A stretch of 64,000 nucleotides of DNA from Candidatus Rifleibacteriota bacterium (GCA_012517355.1 JAAYVD010000023.1:62001-126000); one strand, 5' to 3'. Counted from the first letter of the stretch, positions 23,243 to 33,086 are shown. Notes: generated by a model not told the origin, from the sequence alone. Translations and numbers: made by a program.

Positions 23243-24724
23243 ATGACTACCTTCCGCACCCGCCTCCCGGCCTTCCTCCTGCTCCTCGTCCTGGGCCTCG
23301 CCGTATCACCCGTCGCCGCCCTCGACTTCTCCGAGTTCGTCACCAAGGGGTACGAAGGCAAGGGGGAACTCGAGTTCATCGCCCCCGAAGACCTGATTCT
23401 CGGCCCCGCGGGGGAAATCGTGGTGGCCGACCAGAAGAACAACCGCATCCAGGTCCTCCGCCCCGACGGGACGTTCGCCCGCTTCATCACCTCCCGCGTG
23501 GACGGGGTGACCCAGGCCCTCCTGCCGGAAGAGGTGGCCCGCCACCGCCGGCGCGGCACCCCTGCGCCCGCCCCGACCAAACCCGAGGTCAAGAAGAAGG
23601 ATCTCGTCCCTCCCCCGACCAAGGGCCTGGTCTGGTTCTCCGAAACCGCGACCGACACCACCGTCCTGCTGGCCAGACCGGTCGGCCTCGCTCTCGATGC
23701 GATGGGACGGTTGTGGGTCTCCTGCGCCGGGTCCCACCGGGTCTACATCCTGCGGTTTTCCGACGGCAAGCCGCTGGGCGAGATCGGCGGCCAGGGCCGT
23801 CAGCCCGGCCAGTTCGACAATCCCCAGGACATCGACGTCCGGGCCGACGGCTTTTTCGCCGTCGCCGACGGCAACAACAAGCGGGTCCAGATCTTCAACC
23901 CCGCCGGGGAGTGCATTCGCCAGATCCACTATAAGGAAGAGTTGAAGAAGGGCGGCCTGCGCGACATCCCGCCCCACGGCGTCCTGTGGGCCCGCGACGG
24001 TTCCCTGATCGTCACCTACCCGACCTATCACCAGGTCACCAGCTGGGATCTCAACGGCAACTTGCTGTGGCGGTATGGGGTCCTCGGCAACGGCAAGGGC
24101 GAATTGAACCAGCCCTCCAACCTGGTCCTGGTCAAGGACGGCCACCTGCTGGTGGCCGACAGCGGCAACCACCGCGTCGTCGAACTCGACGGCAAGGGCA
24201 TGCTCATCCGCAACTTCCCCTTCTCCCGCGGCACCGCCCCCGGCCGCTTGCTCTGGCCGCGAGGCCTCGCCCTGACCGCCAAGGAGAGCCTGATCATTTC
24301 CGACCAGGGCAACAACCGGGTGCATTTCTTCAACCCCGGCAAGGCCCAGTTGCTGCTGCGCGAGGCCCAGACCCTGGCCCGCACCGACCAGTGGGACCAG
24401 GCCTATGCCCGGCTCGAACAGATCCTGAACCTCACCCCGAACAACGAGGATGCCCGAGAACTGATGGTCGGCGCCCTCCACTTCTTCGGCGACCGGTCCC
24501 TCCAGAAGTGCGATTTCACCAAGGCCGAGGAGTCCTACCGGCGCATCCTCATCTACCGCCCCAACGACGAACTCGTCCCCCAGAAACTCGATGCCATCTT
24601 CTGGGCCGAGAATCGGGACTTGATCATCAAGCTGGTTTTTGGGATCATGGCGGTGATCGCCGCCCTGATCCTTTCGTGGATCGTGCGGATGACCTTCAAC
24701 AAGGTGGTGTTCGGTCACCCCTAG
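23243..24724 (+). CDS. NHL-repeat protein with TPR segment and C-terminal membrane anchor
   Basis: 493 residues. A signal peptide (~1-27, ending PVAAL) is followed by several NHL-type beta-propeller blades, each with a pattern like PEDLILGPAGEIVVADQKNNRIQVL, DNPQDIDVRADGFFAVADGNNKRVQIF and PSNLVLVKDGHLLVADSGNHRVVEL. A helical TPR-like region follows (EAQTLARTDQWDQAYARLEQILNLTPNNEDA) and then one membrane helix near the C-terminus (IIKLVFGIMAVIAALILSWIVRM). The propeller should face the periplasm, held at the membrane, probably as a binding platform. The ATG lies 1 bp after the vanW-like stop and the gene is 9 bp before lepA, so all are co-transcribed. Confidence 0.82.
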   Translation: MTTFRTRLPAFLLLLVLGLAVSPVAALDFSEFVTKGYEGKGELEFIAPEDLILGPAGEIVVADQKNNRIQVLRPDGTFARFITSRVDGVTQALLPEEVARHRRRGTPAPAPTKPEVKKKDLVPPPTKGLVWFSETATDTTVLLARPVGLALDAMGRLWVSCAGSHRVYILRFSDGKPLGEIGGQGRQPGQFDNPQDIDVRADGFFAVADGNNKRVQIFNPAGECIRQIHYKEELKKGGLRDIPPHGVLWARDGSLIVTYPTYHQVTSWDLNGNLLWRYGVLGNGKGELNQPSNLVLVKDGHLLVADSGNHRVVELDGKGMLIRNFPFSRGTAPGRLLWPRGLALTAKESLIISDQGNNRVHFFNPGKAQLLLREAQTLARTDQWDQAYARLEQILNLTPNNEDARELMVGALHFFGDRSLQKCDFTKAEESYRRILIYRPNDELVPQKLDAIFWAENRDLIIKLVFGIMAVIAALILSWIVRMTFNKVVFGHP

Positions 24725-24733
24725 GAGCCCGCA

Positions 24734-26533
24734 TTGTCACAGGATTCCATTCGCAACTTCTGCATCATCGCCCACATCGACCACGGCAAATCGACCCTCG
24801 CCGACCGCCTCCTCGAATGCACCGAGACCGTCAGCAAGCGCGAGATGCGCGACCAGCTCCTCGATTCCATGGACCTCGAACGGGAGCGCGGCATCACGAT
24901 CAAGGCCCAGGCCGTCCGCATGATCTACCACGCGAAGGACGGCAAGGAATACACCTACAACCTCATCGATACCCCCGGCCACGTCGACTTTTCCTATGAG
25001 GTGTCCCGCTCCATCGCCGCCTGCGAGGGCGCCGTGCTGGTCGTCGACGCCACCCAGGGGGTCGAGGCCCAGACCATGGCCAACGTCACCATGGCCCTGG
25101 CCCAGAACCTCGAGATCATCCCCGTCATCAACAAGATCGACCTCCCTTCCGCCGACCCCGAGCGGGTGAAGAAGGAGATCGAGGCCCTCATCGGCCTCGA
25201 CTGTTCCGACGCCGTCCTGGTCTCGGCCAAGGAGGGAACCGGGGTCCCCGAACTGCTCGAGACCATCGCCCGCCGCGTGCCCCCGCCCACAGGCGACGAG
25301 AAGGCGCCGCTGCGCGCCCTCGTCTTCGACGCCCGCTACGACTCGTACAAGGGCGTCGTCGTCTACTGCCGGTTCTACGACGGCACCCTGAAGGTCGGCG
25401 ACCGCATCAGGTTCCATTCGACCCAGTCCGGCTTCGAGGTCATCGAAACCGGCGTGTTCACCCCCAAGCCCTTGATCCAGAAGACCCTCGCGGCCGGCGG
25501 GGTCGGCTACTTCTGCGCCACGATCAAGGAGATGGGCCACGTCCGCATCGGCGACACGCTCATCCACGAGGGAAAGACCCAGGTCGAACCCATTCCCGGC
25601 TTCAAGGAGGCCAAGCAGATGGTCTTCTGCGGCCTCTACCCGGTCGAGGCCAACGACTTCGACGAACTGCGCAACGCCCTCGAGAAACTGTCCCTGAACG
25701 ACTCGAGTTTCTCGTTCGTCCCCGAAAACTCCCTGGCCCTGGGTTTCGGCTTCCGGTGCGGGTTCCTCGGCCTCCTCCACATGGAGATCGTTCAGGAGCG
25801 CCTCGAGCGCGAGTTCGACCTCGACCTGGTGACCACCTCCCCGAACGTCGTCTACCAGATCATGAAAACCAGCGGCGAGGTGTTCGAGCTCGATTCCCCG
25901 GCCAAGATGCCGGCCCCGACGCTGATCCAGGAGATCCGTGAGCCGTTCGTCCATTCCTCGATGTTCATGCCGAAGGAGTTCATCGGCACCATCATGGACC
26001 TCTGCACCGAGCGGCGCGGCACCATGAAGCACATGGAGTTCATCTCCGAGAACCGGGTGTCGATCTCGTTCGATCTGCCCCTGTCGGAAATCATCGTCGA
26101 CTTCTACGACAAGCTCAAGAGCCGCACCCGCGGCTACGCCTCGATGGACTACGAGCACATCGGCTACCGCGCCGCCGAGATCGACAAGGTCGACATCCTG
26201 GTCAACAGCGAGCCGGTCGACGCCCTGTCCTTCCTCTGCCACCGTGACCGGGCTGTCCAGCGCGGCCGGTTCGTCATCGAGAAGCTTCGCAAGCTGATCC
26301 CGCGCCATCAGTTCCAGATCCCGCTGCAGGCGGCCATCGGCGCCAAGATCATCGCCCGCGAAAACATCTCGGGCTACCGCAAGGACGTGCTGGCCAAGTG
26401 CTACGGCGGCGACATCTCCCGCAAGCGCAAGCTCCTCGAGAAACAGAAGGAAGGCAAGAAGCGCATGAAGATGGTCGGCCGCGTCGAGATCCCCCAGGAA
26501 GCCTTCATGGCGGTGCTCAAACCGGAGGATTAG
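24734..26533 (+). CDS. lepA: elongation factor 4 (LepA)
   Basis: 599 residues, the usual length. The start is TTG at 24734 with AGGAG 6 nt upstream. GTPase motifs: [49 protein letters not shown]. The LepA-specific C-terminal domain ends [34 protein letters not shown]. LepA is a ribosome-bound GTPase acting in translation initiation or ribosome biogenesis. It is the last gene of the der operon. No terminator hairpin is visible after it; the next gene has its own promoter. Confidence 0.98.
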   Translation: MSQDSIRNFCIIAHIDHGKSTLADRLLECTETVSKREMRDQLLDSMDLERERGITIKAQAVRMIYHAKDGKEYTYNLIDTPGHVDFSYEVSRSIAACEGAVLVVDATQGVEAQTMANVTMALAQNLEIIPVINKIDLPSADPERVKKEIEALIGLDCSDAVLVSAKEGTGVPELLETIARRVPPPTGDEKAPLRALVFDARYDSYKGVVVYCRFYDGTLKVGDRIRFHSTQSGFEVIETGVFTPKPLIQKTLAAGGVGYFCATIKEMGHVRIGDTLIHEGKTQVEPIPGFKEAKQMVFCGLYPVEANDFDELRNALEKLSLNDSSFSFVPENSLALGFGFRCGFLGLLHMEIVQERLEREFDLDLVTTSPNVVYQIMKTSGEVFELDSPAKMPAPTLIQEIREPFVHSSMFMPKEFIGTIMDLCTERRGTMKHMEFISENRVSISFDLPLSEIIVDFYDKLKSRTRGYASMDYEHIGYRAAEIDKVDILVNSEPVDALSFLCHRDRAVQRGRFVIEKLRKLIPRHQFQIPLQAAIGAKIIARENISGYRKDVLAKCYGGDISRKRKLLEKQKEGKKRMKMVGRVEIPQEAFMAVLKPED

Positions 26534-26559
26534 ACGCCTCTAATTTCTGGGTGTATAAT
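26531..26559 (+). promoter_or_regulatory. promoter for permease/methyltransferase pair
   Basis: TAGACG, 17 bp, TATAAT, with TG just upstream of the -10; overlaps the lepA stop. Confidence 0.7.
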
Positions 26560-26636
26560 GGTCCGGCGGGGGTCTGTTCAGCTTCCTGCTCGCGACCATT
26601 CCTTCAGGCCCCTGACGACAACGGAGGCAATCTGGC

Positions 26637-27962
26637 ATGGCCGAAACCCCACCGGTCCCCCTTCCCGTCGCCTGTGACGACCCCCTTCCCGAACCCGCTC
26701 CCGACCAGGGAAAGGGCAAGAAGAAGAAACGGGAGGAACGCCGCGAGAAGGGCCCTGCCGAGAAGGCCGCCCTGACCATCGCCTGGCTCTTCCTGCTGGG
26801 CGCCTTGGCGGCCAGCTGGTTCTGGAAGCCACCCGAAGGGCAGCAGGCCACCTCGCTCCTGCTCCGGGGGGCGCTCGCCGGCTCGAAGGAACTGATCGCC
26901 TTCCTGTACGAACACCTCGTGTCGGCGATGATCCCGGCCTTCTTCCTGGCCGCCGCCATCTCGACGTTCTTCTCGAAGGAGACCATCATCAAGGCCATGG
27001 GCCGCCAGGCCAACCCGTTCGTCTCCTATCCCATCGCCTCGCTGGCCGGGGCCATCCTGACCGTCTGCTCCTGCGGCGTGCTTCCCATCTTCATGAGCAT
27101 CCTGCAGAGCGGGGCGGGCCTCGGCCCGGCCATCACCTTCCTCTATGCCTCGCCCGCCATCAACCTGATCTCCCTCATCTACACCTGGAAGATCCTGCCC
27201 GCCTCGATGCTCTGGGGCCGGGTCATCAGCGTGGCCGTCTCCTCGATCGCCATCGGCGTGATCATGTTCCTCCTGTTCCGCGACACTCCTTCAGAGACGG
27301 AAACCGAAGACACGCCGGGCAAACCCACCACCCGCACCGCCACCCAGGAGGGCGTGTTCTTCCTCCTCCTGGTACTGGTGATGCTCACCTCGACCGACGC
27401 CCTCGCCTTCGTGACCCGCCGGCTCGTCCCACCCGGGGTGTTCGCCTCGGCCGATCCGGAGTGGGCCATCCGCATGGCCGCCCTCGCCGGAAAACTGCTC
27501 GCCATCGGCATCGAGGTGGTCGTCGTCGTCCTCGTCCTGCGCGCCTGGTTCACCTGGGACGAAACCCGCAAATGGCTGAAGCGCACGGGACGGCAGGCTT
27601 CCGAGATCATTCCCATGGTCTTCCTGGGCATCTTCTACTCCGGCATGCTCGGCGGCGCCCCTTCGATGGTCGACTACCTCGGCCTCGTCCGGGAAAACAC
27701 CGTGGTCGCCAACCTCCTGGCCGCAGCCATCGGCGCCGTCATGTATTTCGGTTCCATCGTCGGCGTCAACGTCGTCGACCTGTTCATGCGGTGGGGCATG
27801 CACAAGGGCCCCGCCCTGGCCCTCCTCCTGGCCGGGCCAACCGTCAGCCTGCCCAGTGTCCTCGCGCTGCTTCCCATCATCGGCCGCACCAAGACCTTCG
27901 TCTTTCTCGCCCTCGTCGTCCTGTTCTCGGCGGCCGGGGGCCTCATCGCCGGCTGGTTCTGA
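26637..27962 (+). CDS. YraQ/ArsP-type permease (DUF318)
   Basis: 441 residues with about ten membrane helices, preceded by a charged Lys/Arg-rich cytoplasmic segment (KGKKKKREERREK). The family mark is ILTVCSCGVLPIFMSILQSGAGLGPAITFLYASPAINL, matching the CSCGV(I/L)P motif of DUF318/YraQ and ArsP permeases, plus a second-half repeat (GSIVGVNVVDLFMRWGM ... LLLAGPTVSLPSVLALLPIIG). ArsP members export organoarsenicals; most others have no known substrate. GGAGG stands 9 nt before the ATG. A methyltransferase gene follows after 9 bp. Metalloid handling is a possible theme, but the methyltransferase lacks the Cys-rich marks of ArsM, so I would not claim it. Confidence 0.85.
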   Translation: MAETPPVPLPVACDDPLPEPAPDQGKGKKKKREERREKGPAEKAALTIAWLFLLGALAASWFWKPPEGQQATSLLLRGALAGSKELIAFLYEHLVSAMIPAFFLAAAISTFFSKETIIKAMGRQANPFVSYPIASLAGAILTVCSCGVLPIFMSILQSGAGLGPAITFLYASPAINLISLIYTWKILPASMLWGRVISVAVSSIAIGVIMFLLFRDTPSETETEDTPGKPTTRTATQEGVFFLLLVLVMLTSTDALAFVTRRLVPPGVFASADPEWAIRMAALAGKLLAIGIEVVVVVLVLRAWFTWDETRKWLKRTGRQASEIIPMVFLGIFYSGMLGGAPSMVDYLGLVRENTVVANLLAAAIGAVMYFGSIVGVNVVDLFMRWGMHKGPALALLLAGPTVSLPSVLALLPIIGRTKTFVFLALVVLFSAAGGLIAGWF

Positions 27963-27971
27963 GCCCACCCA

Positions 27972-28628
27972 ATGAACACCCAGGAACCATCCCGCCAGGA
28001 AGGGTTCGCGGATTCCTACATCCCGCAGAGCGAGCAGGCCCTACGCCCGATCTTCCCCTTCCTGGCCGATTTCGTCCGCCGCCGGATCCCCGTCGACCTG
28101 CACGGCCGGACCGTCCTCGACCTCGGCGGGGGAACCGGGCAATGGCTGCTGGCCCTGATGGAACGGGGCCTGGGCAGCGGCATCCTCCTCGACGAAGACG
28201 CGGCGATGGTCGCCCATGCCCGGCGCGCGGCCGCCGCCACCAGCCCCCCGGTGCCGCTTCTGATCCTGCTCGGCAGGGCGGAGCACATCCCCTTGCGGAA
28301 CGGCGTGGTCGATCTCGTCGTGAGCCGCAATTCCATGCACCTGTGGCACGACCTGGCACGAGCCTGGCACGAGATCGGGCGGATCCTCGCCCCGGGCGGC
28401 TGGGCCTTCCTCGGCCGGGGGTTCGGCCCCGACCTGCCCGAAGAGGTCCGGCTCCAGGTGAAACAAGCCCGCCAGGCGCTTCGCAATCCCCAGGAACCGC
28501 CCCCCCAGGAACCGCCATCCCCCGAACCCTCGACCGTGGACGCTCTGGCGCGTCAAGCCGGGGTGCAGCCGGTCGCCATCGTCCCCGACCATCATTCCTG
28601 GTGGTTTTTGGGGCAGCGATTGCCCTGA
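27972..28628 (+). CDS. class I SAM-dependent methyltransferase
   Basis: 218 residues. Motif I VLDLGGGTGQWLLALMERG binds S-adenosylmethionine; the acidic end of strand 2 is GILLDED; the later motif VDLVVSRNSMHLWHDLARAWHEIGRILAPGGWAFLGRGFG matches the Methyltransf_11 group. A Pro-rich insertion (PPPQEPPSPEP) precedes the C-terminal strand. Substrate unknown; the upstream permease, 9 bp away, suggests a linked pathway. Cytoplasmic, no signal. No terminator is evident downstream; the 267 bp to the convergent FmdE-like gene show nothing recognisable. Confidence 0.85.
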   Translation: MNTQEPSRQEGFADSYIPQSEQALRPIFPFLADFVRRRIPVDLHGRTVLDLGGGTGQWLLALMERGLGSGILLDEDAAMVAHARRAAAATSPPVPLLILLGRAEHIPLRNGVVDLVVSRNSMHLWHDLARAWHEIGRILAPGGWAFLGRGFGPDLPEEVRLQVKQARQALRNPQEPPPQEPPSPEPSTVDALARQAGVQPVAIVPDHHSWWFLGQRLP

Positions 28629-28895
28629 CCGCCAAAGAAGACGGCCCTTTCCCGGTCCCGCCCAGCCATGGCCCCGGTTCGCCCCGGTTCGCCGGGTTCA
28701 GGCGGCCCCGGAGGATGGCCCCAACCCCGCACGGACAACCCGCCATCCCACCACGGAGATGGCCCCGGGGCCCACCACCGGCCACCGCCCGACAAGGAGG
28801 CCGGCCCTGCCCCTCCGTCACCATGGAGGCAGGCGCGCTACAGCCGTGTTTCGAATCGGGGTGGCTTTCCCTGGACCCTCACCTGGGGTCGGCGA

Positions 28896-29507
28896 TCAGC
28901 CCTCAAACGGCTCAAAATACCGGGACAAACCGGAACAGACATCGCATTGCCCGTGCTGGTCATCCCGCTGCAGGTACGACTCGTGGCAGGACGGGCAGAC
29001 CCTCGCCGGGAGCATGGCCGGCTTCCCGACCTGGAGGACCCTGACCCGCTGGGTTCCAAACAGGTCCCGATGGATCGAGGCGAATTCCACCATGATCAGC
29101 CGCCCCGAAGCCTCGCGAGCCTCGCCCCCCCGCTCCACCGCCTCACCACGCTCCCGCAGGAAAAACTTGTGGAGTTCGGGAGTTTTGACAGGATCGATTT
29201 TCCGAAAGTCGACGAAGACCCTCACCCCGATACCGGTATCCCGATCGAACATGGTCAGAGCATAACGGCCCAGATCCTTCAGGATCTTCAGATACCGGTT
29301 GCCGATGGTGCATCCGGTCATCACCTGGACCACGTCCGAGAGGCAGGCCTGGCTCTCGGCGATGACGTTCAACCGCCCTTTCACCGGCCCCAGGCGTTCA
29401 CGGGCCAGATCCACCATGGCCACGGCGATGGGGATGCCGGGAGCCCGCTTGGTGTGGAACCGGAAGATCTCCTCGGTGATCCGATCGAATTCCGTGTCAC
29501 TCAGCAT
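28896..29507 (-). CDS. FmdE-like protein (formylmethanofuran dehydrogenase subunit E family)
   Basis: 203 residues with an AGGAGG ribosome site before ATG 29507. The core FHTKRAPGIPIAVAMVDLARERLGPVKGRLNVIAESQACLSDVVQVMTGCTIGNRYLKI fits the FmdE/FwdE domain, where the usual HGHxCPG is here HTKRAPG: the first Cys is replaced by Ala. QACLSD and TGCTIGN keep the later Cys residues. The C-terminus has CPSCHESY ... CDVCSG, a zinc knuckle as in many family members. In methanogens the protein belongs to a molybdenum/tungsten enzyme; bacterial relatives lack an assigned role. No methanofuran genes are near, so a C1 role should not be assumed. Confidence 0.85.
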   Translation of the reverse strand: MLSDTEFDRITEEIFRFHTKRAPGIPIAVAMVDLARERLGPVKGRLNVIAESQACLSDVVQVMTGCTIGNRYLKILKDLGRYALTMFDRDTGIGVRVFVDFRKIDPVKTPELHKFFLRERGEAVERGGEAREASGRLIMVEFASIHRDLFGTQRVRVLQVGKPAMLPARVCPSCHESYLQRDDQHGQCDVCSGLSRYFEPFEG

Positions 29508-29580
29508 GGGTTCCTCCTGTTTCGCGAAAGGTGGGCATTCTGGGGGGACCCGGGGGCCCCGGCGGATCCGACGAGCCTGA

Positions 29581-30327
29581 TCACTTGCCTCCTGCCTGTT
29601 CCCGGGCCTTGGTGTTCATCTTTCCGAAGGCGTCCTCGGTGATCCCCACCAACATGTTCAGGGTGACGGACAGGGTTCCCGGCGCTTCGGCATACGTGCG
29701 CTGCAACTGATCTACCCGGTCGAGAAAGGCGAGGGCTTCCGCGCTCGTCGGACTGGCGAGGTTGGCCCGGAAGAGGAGGGCGCCGCTCGCCAGGTCGGCC
29801 AGACCGAGTTCGAAAGTCTTCACGTCGCGAGTCTGCACCGCCTCCGAAAGGGTCTGAAACCCCATCGAGAAGGAGATCAACGCTTCCTTGTCGGGGGTTT
29901 TGGGCATCTGGTCGAACAGCTTGACCAGCTTGCGGACGAAGGCCAGCACCTTGATGTGGGCAGGCGCCGTCTGGCCCGCCCGGAAATCCCGGTCGATCGC
30001 CCCGATGTCATCGGCAAGTTCCTTGAACTTGGGGGTCCACTGGCCGTCCGCGGCAGCCCACGAAGGAGGGGATTGGCTGAACCGGTTGTCAAAGGTGACC
30101 CAGGTCTTCATGAGGGTGGCCAGGGCCTCCGCCGCCCCCTTCTCCGGATCGTCGATGGAACTGCCAAATGCCTTGGCCTGGACGGCCAGGAGATTGACCG
30201 ACTGGAGAAAGACGTCGTTGGGACGTTCCCCCGTGAACAAGGCGACCAGGTCGGCATCGCACGCGGACACGGGCGGCCCAGCCAGCCCCAGGAGGACAAC
30301 AAAGACCAACGCCAGACGTGAACGCAT
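29581..30327 (-). CDS. secreted helical protein of unknown function (248 aa)
   Basis: I do not recognise this family. ATG 30327 is preferred: AAGGAG stands 9 nt upstream, and the signal peptide (MRSRLALVFVVLLGLAGPPVSA) then begins at once; the ORF-track start adds 14 residues. The mature part is mostly alpha-helical, with no catalytic motif, and one Cys directly after the signal cleavage region (SACDADL), so a lipoprotein is conceivable though the site is not a classic lipobox. It precedes the FmdE-like gene on the same strand by 73 bp; they may be co-transcribed. The upstream 500 bp contain the 137-bp tandem repeat. Confidence 0.68.
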   Translation of the reverse strand: MRSRLALVFVVLLGLAGPPVSACDADLVALFTGERPNDVFLQSVNLLAVQAKAFGSSIDDPEKGAAEALATLMKTWVTFDNRFSQSPPSWAAADGQWTPKFKELADDIGAIDRDFRAGQTAPAHIKVLAFVRKLVKLFDQMPKTPDKEALISFSMGFQTLSEAVQTRDVKTFELGLADLASGALLFRANLASPTSAEALAFLDRVDQLQRTYAEAPGTLSVTLNMLVGITEDAFGKMNTKAREQAGGK

Positions 30328-30831
30328 CGAACGATTCTCCTTCGCCATGGGCTTTCCCATTTCTACCATGCTTCGGGCCCGGAGGAAACCCTCCCGGACG
30401 CGCCCCGGAAATTCTCACTCATCGTTCCGAAGCTTTTCTGATGAACAGGGATTTCCGCAGGCCTGTGCCCACTCAGCAAGTCAGACCAGAACAACCCGGA
30501 GAACCGCTTCAGCAGCCATGGTGAGAATTGCTGGACGCACCCCAGGAATTCCCACGCATCGATCCGAAGCTTTTCCGATGAACAGGGATTTTCGCAGGCC
30601 TTGTCCCCATCGATACGTCAAGGCGAAGCAGCCAGGAAATCCTCTGCAGAGATCCTGGCGCGAATGGCTGGGCGCGCCCACCCCTGGCGATTTCCTGGGC
30701 CTCGGCAAAGGATCGCCGGAGGGGCCGGCAACAGTCATCAGCACGGGACGGGCACGGAGGCAGAAGGACCGGTGGGCGGTCTTCCCGGACCGCACCTGAC
30801 CAGGGATCAGGAGGACGCCCTCCCGTCCCGG
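30328..30831. other. gene-free region with tandem repeat
   Basis: No credible gene on either strand. About half is the 137-bp tandem duplication at 30404-30677; the ORF 29888-30799 in the track only reads through it. Confidence 0.65.
30404..30677. repeat. 137-bp tandem repeat, two units
   Basis: Units 30404-30540 and 30541-30677. Best-conserved block: CCGAAGCTTTTCTGATGAAC against CCGAAGCTTTTCCGATGAAC, continuing AGGGATTTCCGCAGGCC against AGGGATTTTCGCAGGCC, exactly 137 bp apart. The second half of each unit is more diverged. Confidence 0.8.
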
Positions 30832-32961
30832 TCACGAGGCCGGGCCGCCGGCCGCCCGGTGCGCATCGTACGCCTGCAGGCCGGTCCGGGCCACCCGCTT
30901 GACGTCCGGGGAGGCGTCCTTGCCGGCCAGGTCCTCGAGGAACCGGACTGCCCGAAGATCCTGGAACGATCCAAGCATCCGGGCGAAGGCGTAGCGGACC
31001 TCCTCCGAGGGGTCGGCGAGACATTTCTCCAGGGCGGGAAGCACGTCGGGATCTCCCACCTTCCCCAGCGAGGCCAGGGCGGTGGCCCGGACATACTCGT
31101 GGTCGTCCTGGAGGGCGGTCAGCAGGAGCTGGTTCACGGCGGGGCCACGGAAATCCCCCAAGGCGTTGGCGGCACACCCGCGCACGTTGGGGCTGGCATG
31201 TTGCAAGGCCACCGACAGTTTCTCCAGCGCGGCCGCCTGTTCCTCGTTCTTCTTCAGGCCGATGGTCGAATACGCCTTGAACTGGGTGGTCTCGTCTCCT
31301 TCCGGAGCCAGGGCGGGGATGGGCGCCCCTGCCCCTTCGCCACCGAGCCATTCCATGAGTTCCTTGTCGAGACGGCGGGAAGCTTCGATCAAGTCGTCGA
31401 GGGTGTCCAGGTTCTTGTGTTCCATCAGGGCCAGCGAGGCCCGGTAGCTCAGGTCGGTATCGGGGTCGCGCAGCACCTTCCGCAGGATCTCGATCGCGTG
31501 ATCGTCCTTGATCTGACCAAGCACCTCGACCAGCGCCAGCCGCATGGTGCGATCCGCCCGGGCAAGACGGGCCTCCAGCTCCTGCAGGACCGGCTGGCCG
31601 GGAAACCGGCCCAGGGCCTCGGCCACCGAGAACCGGACCCCCTCGTGCTGGTCGTTGACCGCCCCGAACAGCGCCTCGAGCGCCCGGGAATCCCCGATCT
31701 TGCCCAACGCGAAGGCGACCTGGGAACGCACGAACTCGTTCTCGTCCCGCAGGGCCTCGACCAGCCCCTTCACCGCGGTTTCCCCTCCCAGATTGCTCAG
31801 GGCCGAAGCCGCCGAATACCGGACCGCCACGTTTTCGTCCCCGAGGGCGTCGAGCAGGGGCGCCGCGGCGGCCTCCGCCTCCATCTCGCCCAGGGCTTCC
31901 GCGGCCAGGTAGCGCACCGATTCGACCTCATACGGGTTCTTCAACGTGTCGATCAGGACAGGCACCAGGTCGGCATCACGCATCCCGATCGCCGCCTTCG
32001 CCGCCATTTTCCGGAGCTGCTGGTCGTTGTCCTTCAAACCCCGCTGGACCAACTCCTTGCGCGGAATGGGCGTGCCGTCGGCCTGGAAATACTCCTTGGG
32101 GAGGAGGTCGATCTTGAAAACCGTCAACTCCTTGTAGTTGAAGGGGTTCTGCTGCTTGGCCGCCTCCGGCGATTCCTCCTGTTCCCCCGAAACCGGCTCG
32201 GTGGGCGCTTCGGGCCTCCCCGGCCCCTGGGGTATGGCCGCCGTCAGCTTCAGGTCGTTCCGCCGGGTCACCTCGAGCAACGGCTCGATCGCCCGGGGGT
32301 CGCCGATCCTTCCCAGGCTTTCCGCCGCCGCCACCGAGACCGCCGGATCGGGTTCATACAGGATCTCGATGAGAGCGGGAACCGCCGCCACCACCTGGCG
32401 GTCCCCCGCCACCCGGATCGCCCGGAAACGCACGGCGTGCGGAGCCGCATAATTGCTGACCAGATCGATGATCTGCTGGTCGGACCACATCGACGGGTCC
32501 TCGGCCGGGACCTCTACCGGTTTTCCCGGTCCGCCCCCGGAGGCCTGGAGCGACGGCGAACCCCCGGCGGATCCCCTGACCTGGGAACCAGAGGAATCCT
32601 CCCGGGGTTTGGTCTCCGCCGACTCCCGCGGGCCCGCTGGCGTGGGCTCCCTGGCGACCTCTGGCGTGGGCAGGCCAGGGCCCTCCGGCGCAGGGCTTTC
32701 CCCGCCGCCTGGGATGCCGCCCGCGAACTCTTCCCGGAAAGGCCCACCGGGGGTTCCGGGGGTCCCCGCCGTTCCAGGCTTCTCCGGCGGGACCGCCGGG
32801 GGCGGTTGGCGGGAAACCATTCTGGCTCCTGATTCGCGGACCGGCAGGGAACCTTCCGGGGGCCCCGCCGCCGATCGCCGACGGATCCAGTAGATGCGCA
32901 ACCCGACGATCAGGAAAAGGATTCCGACCGTCAGAAACAGGATGCTATCTATGCTCGGCAT
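30832..32961 (-). CDS. HEAT-repeat protein with N-terminal membrane anchor (709 aa)
   Basis: Residues ~6-25 form a single membrane helix (ILFLTVGILFLIVGLRIYWI), followed by ~130 residues of Pro/Gly/Ser-rich linker. The rest is a chain of HEAT/PBS-lyase-type repeats, each like AVSVAAAESLGRIGDPRAIEPLLE, DENVAVRYSAASALSNLGGETAVKGLVEALRD and DPSEEVRYAFARMLGSFQDLRAVRFLEDLA, perhaps 11-13 in all with one non-repeat insert near the middle. Such arrays bind other proteins; no enzyme motif is seen. A fair promoter (TTGCCA, 18 bp, TAAGAT) lies upstream, but no ribosome site precedes the ATG. A second HEAT protein occurs at 40998-42449. Confidence 0.82.
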   Translation of the reverse strand: MPSIDSILFLTVGILFLIVGLRIYWIRRRSAAGPPEGSLPVRESGARMVSRQPPPAVPPEKPGTAGTPGTPGGPFREEFAGGIPGGGESPAPEGPGLPTPEVAREPTPAGPRESAETKPREDSSGSQVRGSAGGSPSLQASGGGPGKPVEVPAEDPSMWSDQQIIDLVSNYAAPHAVRFRAIRVAGDRQVVAAVPALIEILYEPDPAVSVAAAESLGRIGDPRAIEPLLEVTRRNDLKLTAAIPQGPGRPEAPTEPVSGEQEESPEAAKQQNPFNYKELTVFKIDLLPKEYFQADGTPIPRKELVQRGLKDNDQQLRKMAAKAAIGMRDADLVPVLIDTLKNPYEVESVRYLAAEALGEMEAEAAAAPLLDALGDENVAVRYSAASALSNLGGETAVKGLVEALRDENEFVRSQVAFALGKIGDSRALEALFGAVNDQHEGVRFSVAEALGRFPGQPVLQELEARLARADRTMRLALVEVLGQIKDDHAIEILRKVLRDPDTDLSYRASLALMEHKNLDTLDDLIEASRRLDKELMEWLGGEGAGAPIPALAPEGDETTQFKAYSTIGLKKNEEQAAALEKLSVALQHASPNVRGCAANALGDFRGPAVNQLLLTALQDDHEYVRATALASLGKVGDPDVLPALEKCLADPSEEVRYAFARMLGSFQDLRAVRFLEDLAGKDASPDVKRVARTGLQAYDAHRAAGGPAS

Positions 32962-32984
32962 GGGAAATTCGGGTACGGCCCTCT

Positions 32985-33014
32985 ATCTTAAGACGAAACG
33001 TCGCCGTTTGGCAA
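32985..33014 (-). promoter_or_regulatory. promoter for HEAT-repeat gene
   Basis: On the minus strand: TTGCCA, 18 bp, TAAGAT; predicted start ~17 nt before the ATG. Confidence 0.55.
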
Positions 33015-33086
33015 TGCCCGCACCGGCTGGCAGCAGCGACGCGATCGTTGCAACAGGGGGAGGAATCGGGGGGATGCCGATCGATC

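Noticed and set aside
26637-28628. Arsenic export and methylation operon
   Set aside because: The permease belongs to a broad DUF318 group, and the methyltransferase lacks the conserved Cys residues expected of ArsM; no ArsR or ArsC nearby.
29888-30799. 303-residue plus-strand ORF
   Set aside because: Mostly antisense to the secreted protein gene and then through the tandem repeat; the two repeat units are in different frames, so no repeated protein motif results.
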